The notes beneath the pieces were generated by a model that was not told the origin of the DNA, searched no databases, and worked only from the letters and a program-made list of their open reading frames with translations. Of a DNA stretch of 64,000 nucleotides, positions 28,382 through 37,450 are shown piece by piece. Source of the DNA: Rhodospirillaceae bacterium (GTDB taxonomy: Bacteria; Pseudomonadota; Alphaproteobacteria; Rhodospirillales; Rhodospirillaceae). Each line of letters starts with the position of its first letter. The first letter of the stretch is position 1. The DNA is taken from the NCBI GenBank assembly GCA_018666155.1, contig JABJAH010000003.1, forward strand, positions 38,299 to 102,298. The letters run 5' to 3'. The translations under genes were made by a program, and so were the position numbers.

Positions 28382-29625
28382 TGTTCGGCTCTTTCGAGCG
28401 GATGGTGGCAGGGCGTTACTTGCGCGCCCGGCGCAAGGAAGGGTTTGTTTCTGTCATTGCCGGGTTTTCTTTGCTGGGTATTGGCCTAGGCGTGGCGACG
28501 TTGATCATCGTCATGGCGGTGATGAACGGCTACCGACAAGACATCATGGACCGCATCCTCGGTGTTAACGGGCACATTGATGTGCGCGGCGTTGAGTTCT
28601 CGATCCCAGATTATGATCTGCGGGTGGATGCCATCAAAAACTTGCCGGGCGTGGTGGCGGTAATGCCTCAAATCTCCGGCCAAGTGATGGCGACTTCTCA
28701 GGGTGTCAGTTCGGGCGCTTTGGTTCGCGGGGTCCGCGGCGAAGATTTGGCCGCACGGACAGTGATCTCGGAGAACATCGTACAGGGTTCGCTTCCTGCC
28801 TTCGCTCGAGGTGAGGGGCTGATGATCGGCGTCCGCATGGCCGAGCGCTTTCGCGTCAATCTCGGTGATAGCCTCACTTTGATTTCGCCAAAGGGCAACG
28901 TCACGGCATTCGGCACGGCGCCAAGGCTCAAAGACTATCCTATCGTTGCTTTGTTTGATGTTGGCATGAGTGATTTTGATTCTTCGATCATCTTCATGCC
29001 GCTGAATTTGGCGCAGACCTATTTCAAATACCCGGACAGCGTGACCGGTATCGAGATTCAGGTCGCGGACCCGGATCAGGCGCGTTTCATTGCTCGAGAG
29101 GTTGCGGGCATCGCGGGGCCGGGGGTTCGAGTTCTGTCTTGGGAACAGACGAATTCGACATTCTTCAACGCGCTGCAGGTTGAGCGCAATGTGATGTTCC
29201 TCATTCTAACCCTGATCATCGTGGTTGCAGCATTCAACATCATTGCCGGGCTGATCATGTTGGTGAAAGACAAGGGCCGTGACATTGCGATTTTGCGCAC
29301 GATGGGGGCAACGCGCGGCATGATCATGCGTGTGTTCTTCCTGGCCGGCGCGAGTGTCGGTGTGACCGGAACGCTTCTGGGGCTCATTCTAGGAATTCTA
29401 TTCTGCGAGAATATTGAATCCGTTCGCCAAGTGCTTGAGAGCATTACGGGGACAAACCTGTTCTCTGCGGAAATCTATTTTCTTTCGACAATCCCAGCAG
29501 AGATGGATTGGGGTGAAGTGGCCTCCGTTGTAATGATGGGGCTGGGGCTGTCCTTTGCCGCGACACTTTACCCATCGTGGCGGGCGGCCAATACGGATCC
29601 GGTTGAGGCCCTTCGCTATGAGTAG
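28381..29625 (+). CDS. lolC: Lipoprotein-releasing ABC transporter permease, LolC/LolE family
   Basis: This is the inner-membrane subunit of the Lol system, which extracts outer-membrane lipoproteins from the inner membrane and passes them to LolA. The 414 residues have the MacB/LolC layout. There is a first helix around residues 22-46 ([20 protein letters not shown]), a large periplasmic domain of about 200 residues, and three helices at about 275-300, 320-350 and 375-400. The cytoplasmic coupling segment [20 protein letters not shown] precedes the third helix. With only one permease gene next to lolD, the complex is probably a homodimer of this protein, although a second permease may be encoded elsewhere. 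It overlaps lolD by 8 bases. Confidence 0.95.
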   Translation: MFGSFERMVAGRYLRARRKEGFVSVIAGFSLLGIGLGVATLIIVMAVMNGYRQDIMDRILGVNGHIDVRGVEFSIPDYDLRVDAIKNLPGVVAVMPQISGQVMATSQGVSSGALVRGVRGEDLAARTVISENIVQGSLPAFARGEGLMIGVRMAERFRVNLGDSLTLISPKGNVTAFGTAPRLKDYPIVALFDVGMSDFDSSIIFMPLNLAQTYFKYPDSVTGIEIQVADPDQARFIAREVAGIAGPGVRVLSWEQTNSTFFNALQVERNVMFLILTLIIVVAAFNIIAGLIMLVKDKGRDIAILRTMGATRGMIMRVFFLAGASVGVTGTLLGLILGILFCENIESVRQVLESITGTNLFSAEIYFLSTIPAEMDWGEVASVVMMGLGLSFAATLYPSWRAANTDPVEALRYE

Positions 29626-30301
29626 TGACACCGCCTTGGTCCTGGAGAATGTCCGCCGTACATTTGAACAGGGTGGGAAACAGCTTGAGGTTTTGCGCGG
29701 CGCAAACCTGACCGTCGTTCCAGGGGAGATCGTTGCTCTCGTCGGGCCGTCTGGCTCAGGGAAGTCGACCTTGCTGCATCTCGCCGGCCTGTTGGAAAAG
29801 CCTGATACCGGTGATGTGTTTCTGGCCGGAGAGCGCTGCGGCGATTTGGCCGAGCATCAGCAAACGGCACTGCGGCTTAAGCATCTCGGCTTTGTTTATC
29901 AATATCACCACCTTCTGCCCGAGTTCTCTGCGGTCGAGAACGTGGTGGTGCCGCAAATGATTGCTGGCGTGCCGCGAGACCAGGCGGCTGTTCGAGCGAA
30001 GGCGCTATTGGATAGTCTTGGCCTATCGGATCGGTATGACCACCGGCCAGGCATATTGTCAGGCGGAGAACAGCAGCGGGTAGCGATTGCTCGCGCCCTT
30101 GCCAACACGCCCGCGCTATTGCTCGCCGATGAACCCACTGGGAACCTTGATCCGCATACGGCGGAGGGTGTTTTTGATGCATTGCTGAAGCTCTCCCGGG
30201 ATCATGGGCTGGCAGCTCTAGTCGCCACCCATAATCCAGATCTCGCAAAGCGTATGGATCGGATTGTGCGGCTGGACGAAGGCGTTCTGATCGAAGGCTA
30301 A
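29618..30301 (+). CDS. lolD: Lipoprotein-releasing ABC transporter ATPase (LolD)
   Basis: This is the ATP-binding subunit that drives lipoprotein release with the adjacent LolC-type permease. I use the ATG at 29618 (227 residues) because it gives the standard LolD N-terminus and an 8-base coupling overlap. The open frame upstream runs through lolC. Walker A is GPSGSGKST, the Q-loop region is [17 protein letters not shown], the ABC signature is [15 protein letters not shown] and Walker B is [12 protein letters not shown]. The family-specific signature-loop length fits LolD/MacB-type proteins. It converges with the Sel1-repeat gene after 6 bases, and no clear terminator is visible between them. 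Confidence 0.96.
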   Translation: MSSDTALVLENVRRTFEQGGKQLEVLRGANLTVVPGEIVALVGPSGSGKSTLLHLAGLLEKPDTGDVFLAGERCGDLAEHQQTALRLKHLGFVYQYHHLLPEFSAVENVVVPQMIAGVPRDQAAVRAKALLDSLGLSDRYDHRPGILSGGEQQRVAIARALANTPALLLADEPTGNLDPHTAEGVFDALLKLSRDHGLAALVATHNPDLAKRMDRIVRLDEGVLIEG

Positions 30302-30307
30302 CGAGCC

Positions 30308-31144
30308 CTACTGTTGGGGCACGCGGCTATGACCGTACTCTTTGAACCAGCCTTTAATTCTATTCTCGAAGGCTGTTTGCTGCACCAATCGGAAGTTCAT
30401 GGATTTGCGGACGGCTTTGGCCTTTGGCATTGCGTCTACATTCCCTAACTCTGCCGCGATAACAGTGTAGAACGCGGCCTCTTCCTCATTAGCGGGAATA
30501 CCGTCTCCGTTCCCGTGCATCTCGGCCAAGCGAAGGGCGGCTGTCGCATTCCCGGCGAGGGCGGCCAACGTAAATAGGTCCGCTGCGCCTGCCGAATTCT
30601 TCTCTACCCCTAGACCCGATTGATAGAGGGTCGCTAGTGAGTACAACGCCTCAGGGTGTTCTTGAAGCGCAGCCTTACTGAAAGACGCTGCTGCTTTGGT
30701 CGGGGAAATGCCGACCACCTCACTGTTCAGGTACAGCTCACCGAGGAGCCATTGGGCGTCAGCGGACCCTTCATCTGCGCCACGCTTATAGAATTGTGCC
30801 GCCTGAGCGATATCCTGATCAACGCCATAACCGCCTTCTTGATAAATGTTGCCCATGAGCGTGAGGCCGTAGGTCGCGCCAGCATCGACGCCAGCCGAGA
30901 GGCTCTCGATGGCTAGACTATTGTCGCGTGGAACGCCTGTACCTGACGCGAACATGAGTCCAAGCAGCCAAAAGGCATCGGCTTCTCCATTGGAAACACC
31001 GTCCTGGGTAAGGCGGAGAGCGCTGGTGTAGTCGCCCTGGCTGAAGGCGGTGAAGGCCGGGCTTTCCAGGTTTTGCGCTGATGCAGGGGTAGCCATAACC
31101 AGCGTCGCTGCCATGATAAAGGAAATGAGTTGAGATTTTCGCAT
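30308..31144 (-). CDS. Secreted Sel1-repeat protein
   Basis: This 278-residue protein starts, in my choice, at 31144, where a signal peptide begins (MRKSQLISFIMAATLVMATP, cleaved after ASA). A longer frame to 31201 would bury that signal. The mature protein has about five Sel1/TPR-like helical repeats, recognisable by A..L...G..V..D...A......A AL AG patterns such as LMGNIYQEGGYGVDQDIAQA and LYQSGLGVEKNSAGAADLF. Such repeats act as periplasmic scaffolds or in envelope maintenance, and its partner is unknown. The C-terminal 45 residues (from about 233) leave the repeat pattern. It is divergent from the copper-chaperone gene, and the 145-base gap should hold both promoters. Confidence 0.85.
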   Translation of the reverse strand: MRKSQLISFIMAATLVMATPASAQNLESPAFTAFSQGDYTSALRLTQDGVSNGEADAFWLLGLMFASGTGVPRDNSLAIESLSAGVDAGATYGLTLMGNIYQEGGYGVDQDIAQAAQFYKRGADEGSADAQWLLGELYLNSEVVGISPTKAAASFSKAALQEHPEALYSLATLYQSGLGVEKNSAGAADLFTLAALAGNATAALRLAEMHGNGDGIPANEEEAAFYTVIAAELGNVDAMPKAKAVRKSMNFRLVQQTAFENRIKGWFKEYGHSRVPQQ

Positions 31145-31289
31145 ATCAAAATTACCGCTGAATGAAAGGACAAACGGCCTCACGTCGCTGGCAGAATACA
31201 CCGCGGATTGTGAAACGCCTATCCAAGCGAGAGCAGAATTGTGGAAAGGCCTTGTGCCACCGATCAGTCCCTCTTATTTCATTTAAGTC

Positions 31290-31742
31290 ATGCGACTTCC
31301 TGTCTTCTTACTGATTTTATTCGTGGCGACAGACTTTGGTCTTCGCGTTGGCTCGGCGTCCGGAGCGGAAATCGAGCTTTCGAATGCGTGGCTACGCGCG
31401 ACGATCGGTCAGTCAAATGTGACGGCCGGATACGTCGTGATTGAGAACAAAGGGACGGGAGAAGATCGCTTGCTGTCCGTCCACACGACTGTTGCCGCGA
31501 AGACAGAGATGCATCAGACATCGACGGGTGAGGGTGGCATCATGCGTATGCGCCCCGTGAGCAATCTGTCGATTCCGGTTGGACAAGCCGTCGCCTTTCG
31601 CTCCGGTGGTGATCACTTGATGCTTTCCGGGATCGCGACACCTCTAAAAGCGGGTGATTTCATAGATCTAACTCTGAGTTTTGAGGTTGCGGGTGATCTG
31701 TTGGTGACTGCCAAGGTGTCGCGGCGAAATCCTTATCCCTAG
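31290..31742 (+). CDS. Periplasmic copper chaperone PCu(A)C
   Basis: This 150-residue periplasmic protein binds Cu(I) and, in related bacteria, helps deliver copper to the CuA or CuB site of cytochrome oxidase. A signal peptide covers about residues 1-25. The methionine/histidine copper motif is present as H75, M87, H109 and M111. The spacing is H-X11-M-X21-H-X-M, one residue longer in the first gap than the common X10. No SCO-family gene or cytochrome oxidase gene is next to it. The gap to dnaE contains a DnaA-box dyad. Confidence 0.88.
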   Translation: MRLPVFLLILFVATDFGLRVGSASGAEIELSNAWLRATIGQSNVTAGYVVIENKGTGEDRLLSVHTTVAAKTEMHQTSTGEGGIMRMRPVSNLSIPVGQAVAFRSGGDHLMLSGIATPLKAGDFIDLTLSFEVAGDLLVTAKVSRRNPYP

Positions 31743-31757
31743 AGTTATTCAGAGGTC

Positions 31758-31778
31758 TATCCACTTTTCTGTGGATAA
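31758..31778. promoter_or_regulatory. Inverted pair of DnaA-box-like sites before dnaE
   Basis: The minus strand carries a perfect consensus DnaA box TTATCCACA (31770-31778). Its inner seven bases are repeated in inverted orientation at 31758-31764, making TATCCAC-N6-GTGGATA. It lies about 50 bases before the dnaE start. It could mediate DnaA control of dnaE. It could also be only a short hairpin at the end of the copper-chaperone transcript, but it has no strong T-run. Confidence 0.45.
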
Positions 31779-31830
31779 GGTGGTTTCGGCTCTAGCCCCG
31801 AGGGGCGAGGAATGGAATCAATAAGGCCAC

Positions 31831-34800
31831 ATGACAGACGCCCCATCCCCACCTGAGAACGCTCCCTTTATCCATCTCCGTACGCACTCGGCCTATTCGC
31901 TAGCAGAGGGTGCGATAAAGATTCCGGAAATGGTCAAGCTGTGCGTTGAGAACCACATGCCGGCGGTGGCGCTTACTGACACACGTAATTTATTCGGTGC
32001 TCTCGAGTTCTCAGTCGCGTGCGCTGACAAGGGCATTCAGCCGATCATCGGCTGTCAAATATCTGTGCGTCGAGAAGACAAAGAAGTTCGTGCTGGAAAC
32101 GGTGCACGCCTTCCTGAACCTGATCAGTTGGTTCTGCTGTGTCAGACCGATGAAGGTTACCGCAACCTTATTCAACTCGTCAGTCAATCGTTCTTGGAAA
32201 CACCGGCCGGCGAAACGCCGCAAGTTTCTATGGACGACGTGGCTGGTCATGCGGCCGGCCTCATCGCTTTGACCGGCGGTGTGTCGGGAGCGACTGGCCG
32301 GCATTTGATCGACGAGCAATTTCCTAAGGCTGAAGAAGTTTTACTGCGCCTCGCCAAGGTCTTCCCGGGCCGGCTTTACGTGGAAATTCAACGCCATGGG
32401 TTAGCGACTGAGAATCGCATTGAAAAAGGCTTGATTGATCTGGCCTTTGCCCATGATGTCCCGCTGGTCGCGACCAACGAACCAGCCTTTACCGATGCGA
32501 GTATGTTTAGTGCTCACGATGCACTGCTGTGTATCGCTGAAAAATCCTACGTCTCCATTTCTGATCGGCGGCGCCTGACTCCGGAACATCGGTTCAAGTC
32601 AGCGGAGGAAATGCAAACGCTCTTCCAAGACCTCCCCGAGGCGATAGACAATACTTTGGTGATCGCGCGGCGGTGCTCGGTGATGGTCGAGCGATGCGAC
32701 CCTATTCTGCCGCGATCGCCAACCGTTGGAGATCGAACGGAAGAGGAGGCTCTTTACGAATTATCGAAAGAAGGCTTAGAGGGACGATTAGATAAGCTCG
32801 TCTTTACCGATGACATGGACGCGGCTGCGCGCTATGCAGTGGCCAAGCCCTATCGCGAACGCTTGGAGTACGAGATCCGTGTCATCACGGATATGGGGTT
32901 CCCAGGATATTTCTTAATCGTTGCCGACTTCATCCAATGGGCGAAGGACCAAGGCATACCGGTGGGACCAGGCCGTGGTTCCGGTGCGGGGTCTGTCGTC
33001 GCATGGTCGCTCTTGATTACCGACCTCGATCCGCTCCGGTTTGATCTTCTGTTCGAACGGTTCTTGAACCCTGAACGCGTATCAATGCCAGACTTTGATA
33101 TCGACTTTTGCCAGGACCGGCGGGAAGAGGTGATTCGATACGTCCAGAAGGAATATGGCGCGGACCGGGTCGCCCAGATCATCACCTTCGGAAAATTGCA
33201 GGCTCGAGCGGCTCTGCGAAACGTTGGCCGGGTACTAGAAATGCCCCTCGGGTATGTCGATAAAATTTGCAAAATGGTTCCCAATAATCCGGCCAGCCCG
33301 GTGACGTTACTGGAAGCTATTGAGTCGGAGACGGAACTTAAAAACCTGCGCGATACCGATGAGAATGTGGCGCAGCTTTTTGATATCTCACTTAAGTTAG
33401 AAGGGCTTTACAACCACGCGTCGACCCACGCCGCCGGGGTGGTGATTGGTGATCGTCCTCTGGCGGAGCTTGTTGCGCTCTATCGTGACCCCAACTCCGA
33501 TATGCCGGTAACCCAGTTCAATATGAAGTGGGTCGAGCAAGCGGGGCTGGTGAAGTTCGATTTCCTCGGACTTAAAACGCTGACGGTTCTTGATAAGGCG
33601 CTGAAGTTATTGGCTGCGCGCGGGCTGGATCTGGATCTCGCCACGATACCCCTGGACGACATAACGACCTTTGACATGCTGTCTCGTGGGGATACGACTG
33701 GGGTGTTCCAGTTGGAAAGTACGGGTATGCGCGACGTGTTGCGTAAGCTCAAACCTGATGTGTTCGAAGACATTATCGCCGTCGTGGCGTTGTACCGGCC
33801 TGGTCCAATGGACAACATCCCAAGCTTTATTGAGCGTAAGAATGGCCGCGAAGAGATAGCCTTCATGCATCCGGTTCTTGAGCCGATCCTGAAGGAAACC
33901 TATGGGATCATGATCTACCAAGAGCAGGTCATGCAGGCTGCCCAGGAAATGGCGGGCTATTCTCTAGGCAGCGCCGATCTTCTCCGCCGTGCCATGGGTA
34001 AGAAAATTCAGGCGGAGATGGACGCCCAACGGGAGCAGTTCGTCGAAGGGGCGACCGAGCGGGATACCACGGCGGAGAAAGCCTCAGAGGTCTTTGATAC
34101 CATTGCCAAGTTTGCCGGGTACGGGTTCAACAAATCTCACGCCGCCGCCTACGCCTTGGTGGCCTACCAAACCGGCTATCTCAAAGCCAACCATCCGGTG
34201 GAATTCATGGCCGCGACCATGACCCTGGATATGCAGAACACGGATAAGCTCGAAGGCTTCAAGTCGGAGTTGAAGAGATTGGGCATCGATCTCTTGCCGC
34301 CGGACGTCAATCACTCGGGCGTCGGCTTTACGGTTGAGCAGAAAGCAGACGAAAGTTGGGCGGTTCGGTATGCACTGGCGGCCATCAAGAATGTGGGTGC
34401 AGGCGCGATTGAAGGCATGATCAAAGCGCGGGACGAGGGTGGTCCGTTCAAAGACTTGGCCGACTTCGCGGGTCGGCTCGATACCAGGCTGATTAACAAG
34501 CGACTGATCGAGAATTTGGTCCGCGCTGGGGGCCTCGATTGCTTGCACAGCAATCGCGCTGAAATGATGGCAGGCGCCGAGGTTATACTCCGCCATGTGC
34601 AAGCCGGAGCTGAAGCCCGCAATTCTGATCAAGGGGCCCTGTTTGGCGGCGAAGCCGACCGACCGGACCTTAAATTGCCGACGAAAGAAGATTGGCGCCA
34701 AATGGAAAGGCTCGAAAAAGAGCGAGAGGCCTTTGGCTTCTTTTTGTCGGCGCATCCACTCGACGCTTACTCCGTAACCCTGGCCGCTCAAGGCGTCATT

Positions 34801-35322
34801 ACCGCAAGGGGTTTAGATGACCTAACCGCCGACGACTGCCGCAAGCCGTTGCGGATGGCGGCTACGATGGCAAGCAAGCGCGAGCGGATCAGTAAAAGCG
34901 GGAATAAATACGCGTTCATCCAGTTGTCCGATGCGACGGGCTCGTTCGAGGCGGTGGTGTTTTCGGAAGTGTTGGTGGCTTCCCGCGATCTCATGGAATC
35001 AGGACAGCCGATGCTGATTACCCTGGACGCAAAATATGAAGATGATCAGGTGCGTCTGATGGTCGCGAAGTTAACGCCCTTGGAAGAGGCTATTGCGGCT
35101 CGTCTCGATAATCTACGCATTCAGCTCAAGGACGGTACGCCCGTGGATGAGATCAGAGAGATCATCGACGCCGATGGTCGCGGCAATGGCCGCATTCTTC
35201 TGGTTGCCCAATCCAACGGGCACGAAGTCGAGGTTGCTCTTCCGGACCGTTATGCGATTTCTCCGGAGACGCTCGGTCGAGTCAAAGACGTGCCTGGCGT
35301 CATGGATATCCGGCAGTTCTGA
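31831..35322 (+). CDS. dnaE: DNA polymerase III subunit alpha (DnaE)
   Basis: This is the catalytic subunit of the replicative polymerase. The 1163 residues begin with a PHP domain (about 12-215), with HLRTHSAYSLAEGAIKIP and ALTDTRNLFG. The palm has GPGRGSGAGSVVAWSL and then the catalytic aspartates D421 and D423 of PDFDIDF. Fingers and the beta-binding region follow, with FNKSHAAAYALVAYQTGYLK. A helix-hairpin-helix region precedes the OB-fold (about 1010-1090; KRERISKSGNKYAFIQLSD). It is of the DnaE1 type, with length and order as in other Proteobacteria. It lies downstream of proS-lolC-lolD, as in related genomes, though the Sel1 and copper-chaperone genes are interposed here. Confidence 0.98.
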   Translation: MTDAPSPPENAPFIHLRTHSAYSLAEGAIKIPEMVKLCVENHMPAVALTDTRNLFGALEFSVACADKGIQPIIGCQISVRREDKEVRAGNGARLPEPDQLVLLCQTDEGYRNLIQLVSQSFLETPAGETPQVSMDDVAGHAAGLIALTGGVSGATGRHLIDEQFPKAEEVLLRLAKVFPGRLYVEIQRHGLATENRIEKGLIDLAFAHDVPLVATNEPAFTDASMFSAHDALLCIAEKSYVSISDRRRLTPEHRFKSAEEMQTLFQDLPEAIDNTLVIARRCSVMVERCDPILPRSPTVGDRTEEEALYELSKEGLEGRLDKLVFTDDMDAAARYAVAKPYRERLEYEIRVITDMGFPGYFLIVADFIQWAKDQGIPVGPGRGSGAGSVVAWSLLITDLDPLRFDLLFERFLNPERVSMPDFDIDFCQDRREEVIRYVQKEYGADRVAQIITFGKLQARAALRNVGRVLEMPLGYVDKICKMVPNNPASPVTLLEAIESETELKNLRDTDENVAQLFDISLKLEGLYNHASTHAAGVVIGDRPLAELVALYRDPNSDMPVTQFNMKWVEQAGLVKFDFLGLKTLTVLDKALKLLAARGLDLDLATIPLDDITTFDMLSRGDTTGVFQLESTGMRDVLRKLKPDVFEDIIAVVALYRPGPMDNIPSFIERKNGREEIAFMHPVLEPILKETYGIMIYQEQVMQAAQEMAGYSLGSADLLRRAMGKKIQAEMDAQREQFVEGATERDTTAEKASEVFDTIAKFAGYGFNKSHAAAYALVAYQTGYLKANHPVEFMAATMTLDMQNTDKLEGFKSELKRLGIDLLPPDVNHSGVGFTVEQKADESWAVRYALAAIKNVGAGAIEGMIKARDEGGPFKDLADFAGRLDTRLINKRLIENLVRAGGLDCLHSNRAEMMAGAEVILRHVQAGAEARNSDQGALFGGEADRPDLKLPTKEDWRQMERLEKEREAFGFFLSAHPLDAYSVTLAAQGVITARGLDDLTADDCRKPLRMAATMASKRERISKSGNKYAFIQLSDATGSFEAVVFSEVLVASRDLMESGQPMLITLDAKYEDDQVRLMVAKLTPLEEAIAARLDNLRIQLKDGTPVDEIREIIDADGRGNGRILLVAQSNGHEVEVALPDRYAISPETLGRVKDVPGVMDIRQF

Positions 35323-35443
35323 AGGCAATTTCTCACCGGTTGGCAGGAACTGACCGTACCGTGACTGCGGCGGACGGCACATACTCTGGTCATAATTTTG
35401 GCTATGGTAGAGTCTAGGTTGGTGAATGAATCAGGAGCGCATG

Positions 35444-36388
35444 ATGTCTCACAATGAAACCACGCCATTGTCCCGCCGCACACTAGTAACTGCCGTGAGT
35501 GCTGGGGCAGCGGCATCCTTGATTGGACGTGGCAGTGTATCAACCGCCCGTGCAGATGGGCATGAGGGCGGTGAGGCGTATTCCATGACTCGCGGCTATG
35601 CTGACGGTCCTTTTGGCCAGGTGCATTACCAAGATGTGTCACCGTCGAACCCAAAGGGCTTGCCGCTCATCCTTTTGCATCAAGCGCCTATGACGCTGCG
35701 CCAATTCGATAGCATCCTTGCGCCGCTTGCCGAACGGGGGGTGCGATCCATTTCAATTGATACACCTGGGTTTGGGCAATCGGCGCCGCCTGACTTCGTT
35801 CCAACAGTCGAAGACTACGCGACTGCTATTCCGGCTGTCCTTGATCACCTCGGTTTGGAGCAGGTTGATCTGCTCGGCCACCATACTGGAGCGATGATTG
35901 CGACGTCTGTTGCTCTACAATTCCCGGACCGGATCAACAATCTGATTATTAACGGGCCGTTTCCAATGACCGATGAGGAACGGGCTGGGTTTCTCGCAAG
36001 AAATAAAACGGGTGAGCGGGACTTCGTGCACGAACACGACGGAACCCATGTTCAAAACAGTTTTTTGGGCCGCTATAGAATGTACGGTGAGGGAGTCGAT
36101 CCCAAGCTGATCACCCGATACACCGCTGAGAAGTTCATCGGCCTCGGTCCGTTCTGGTACGGTCACCATGCCGCATTTCAGTACAACCACAATGTTGATC
36201 TACCAAAGATTAAGCATCGTACGCTGTTGCTTACCAATACGGGTGATCAAATCTATGAGAATGCCAAGTGGGCCAAGAAAATGCGGCCCGACCTAGACTA
36301 CGTGGCAATCGAAGGCGGCGGTGTCGATATCGTCGATCAAATGCCTGAAGAATGGTCGGACGTGGTCGTCGGTTTTCTGCACGGATAG
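35444..36388 (+). CDS. Tat-exported alpha/beta-hydrolase-fold protein lacking the Ser nucleophile and catalytic His
   Basis: I place the start at the ATG at 35444 because AGGAG lies six bases upstream; ATGs at 35426 and 35441 are alternatives. The 314-residue product has a twin-arginine signal (LSRRTLVTAVSAGAAASL) and then a complete alpha/beta-hydrolase core. That core includes the oxyanion region LILLHQAPMT, DTPGFGQS and the elbow LLGHHTGAMIA. In the elbow motif G145-H-H147-T-G149, the nucleophile position is His147 instead of Ser. The catalytic acid seems present in NTGDQIYE. The usual GH near the C-terminus is GV (Val294) in EGGGVDIVDQMPEEW, which otherwise aligns without gaps to the typical GHxxxxEqPeeF. 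It may be a binding protein or use other chemistry. It is the first of three closely spaced genes for exported proteins. Confidence 0.85.
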   Translation: MSHNETTPLSRRTLVTAVSAGAAASLIGRGSVSTARADGHEGGEAYSMTRGYADGPFGQVHYQDVSPSNPKGLPLILLHQAPMTLRQFDSILAPLAERGVRSISIDTPGFGQSAPPDFVPTVEDYATAIPAVLDHLGLEQVDLLGHHTGAMIATSVALQFPDRINNLIINGPFPMTDEERAGFLARNKTGERDFVHEHDGTHVQNSFLGRYRMYGEGVDPKLITRYTAEKFIGLGPFWYGHHAAFQYNHNVDLPKIKHRTLLLTNTGDQIYENAKWAKKMRPDLDYVAIEGGGVDIVDQMPEEWSDVVVGFLHG

Positions 36389-36396
36389 GAGCGATC

Positions 36397-36741
36397 ATGC
36401 GCGAATTACGAATTGGTTGCGCGGCGTTTATCGTGTCTCTGCTGCTCGCGGCGCCAGCCTCGGCGTTGTCAGGCAGGGAGTACGTTCAACTGGATTCGTC
36501 TAACCGGGCCCTTCACGTCATGGGGATGGTAGAGGCTATGAAGTACGCGGACGATCTTTCGGGCACGGAATCTTTAAAATGGATGTTCGACTGCGCGGGT
36601 CGATGGACCGGAGCACAGTTCGAAGCTGCTCTGTCAGAATACATCGACAGCAATCGGTACAAGCTAAGCTATCGCACACCGTCGTTGCTCGTGTCCGCCG
36701 TTGGCAACATGTGCTCCAACGCACCCATGTGGGCGAGATAG
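36397..36741 (+). CDS. Small periplasmic protein resembling the Rap1a/Tai fold
   Basis: This 114-residue protein has a signal peptide (residues 1-23, ending APASA). I chose the ATG at 36397 because AGGAG stands just before it and the signal peptide starts there; upstream frame belongs to the hydrolase-like gene. The mature part is mostly helical. It has two cysteines (C66 in MFDCAGRW and C106 in GNMCSN) spaced like the disulfide pair of Rap1a/Tai-type proteins, with the G-Q-F...LSEYIDSN...LLVSAVGNMC pattern of that fold. This is similarity of pattern only. Rap1a proteins are immunity proteins in some secretion systems, but no secretion-system gene is near, so I assign no such role. Confidence 0.6.
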   Translation: MRELRIGCAAFIVSLLLAAPASALSGREYVQLDSSNRALHVMGMVEAMKYADDLSGTESLKWMFDCAGRWTGAQFEAALSEYIDSNRYKLSYRTPSLLVSAVGNMCSNAPMWAR

Positions 36742-36751
36742 GGGAGCTGAT

Positions 36752-37285
36752 ATGACTTTTGATCGTCTGTTCACCAAGGCCGCCGTTGCCATTTGTGCTG
36801 TCTTTACCCTGTCCGCGTGTGCGACCGACGCACCCCTGTCTCAGGTGGATTTGGCGTTATTGGATCTCGTCAATCCCAAGGTCGTCGACCGTCACGTTGT
36901 CTCGGGTGGGCAACCCTCAATTACTGACCTCGCGGCGCTAAAGCAGAAGGGCTTTGGCACTGTAATTAGTCTCCGGACTGAGGGCGAGGACCCTGGATAT
37001 GACGAGGCGGCTGAGGCCGAAGCTCTGGGGCTTACCTATATCAATATCCCCGTTGGCGTTGAGACGGGGCTCGACCTCGAAACGGCGCAATTACTGAGGT
37101 CCACGATCGCACAGTCTAAAGCTCCGGCCCTGGTCCATTGTGGCAGTGGCAACCGGGTTGGGGCGCTCTACGCCATCGGTGCTTTCGAAATTGACGGAAA
37201 ATCCTTGGAAGAGGCGCTCGCCATAGGGCGGGACGCCGGGCTTACCCGGCTTGAGCCGAAAGTGCGCGAGATTTTGGGCCAATAA
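36752..37285 (+). CDS. Lipoprotein with DUF442-type phosphatase-like domain
   Basis: This 177-residue protein starts with a lipoprotein signal peptide whose lipobox LSAC puts the lipid anchor on Cys23. The rest has the dual-specificity-phosphatase-like fold of the DUF442/BLH family, with VVSGGQPSITDLAALKQKGF near the start. The active-site loop HCGSGNRVGAL has Cys130 and Arg135, a C-X4-R loop. Family members carry out sulfur or phosphate chemistry, and the substrate here is unknown. The start at 36752 follows GGGAG; the earlier open frame is inside the preceding gene. It is the last of three tightly spaced exported-protein genes (gaps of 8 and 10 bases). The mature protein would be membrane-anchored on the periplasmic side. 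Confidence 0.8.
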   Translation: MTFDRLFTKAAVAICAVFTLSACATDAPLSQVDLALLDLVNPKVVDRHVVSGGQPSITDLAALKQKGFGTVISLRTEGEDPGYDEAAEAEALGLTYINIPVGVETGLDLETAQLLRSTIAQSKAPALVHCGSGNRVGALYAIGAFEIDGKSLEEALAIGRDAGLTRLEPKVREILGQ

Positions 37286-37353
37286 GGACCTGTTCTGCGG
37301 CTAAAACCCTTGCTTTGTCTGCCTTAACCCCTTAGAACCCGCGACATTCCACA

Positions 37354-37427
37354 CGCAGGGATGCGGCATTCGGGAGTTCCGGATGTTCGGTTCCGGTCCA
37401 AAGCATGTGCTTTGGTCACCCCCTGCG
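37354..37427 (+). promoter_or_regulatory. Structured 5' leader of rpsB
   Basis: The leader can fold into a closed multibranch element. An outer stem CGCAGGG (37354-37360) pairs with CCCTGCG (37421-37427). Inside are a 5-base hairpin, CCGGA/TCCGG (37379-37383 with 37392-37396), and a 7-base hairpin, CCAAAGC/GCTTTGG, closing an ATGT loop (37398-37404 with 37409-37415). It ends about 12 bases before the GGAG ribosome-binding site (37439-37442). Such structures before rpsB are used in other bacteria for feedback by S2; that role here is inference. Confidence 0.45.
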
Positions 37428-37450
37428 GAGGCTCAACCGGAGAAAGACTT

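Noticed and set aside
34084..34791. A 235-codon open frame on the minus strand inside dnaE
   Set aside because: It is antisense to a conserved part of the polymerase, with no start signal or known motif.
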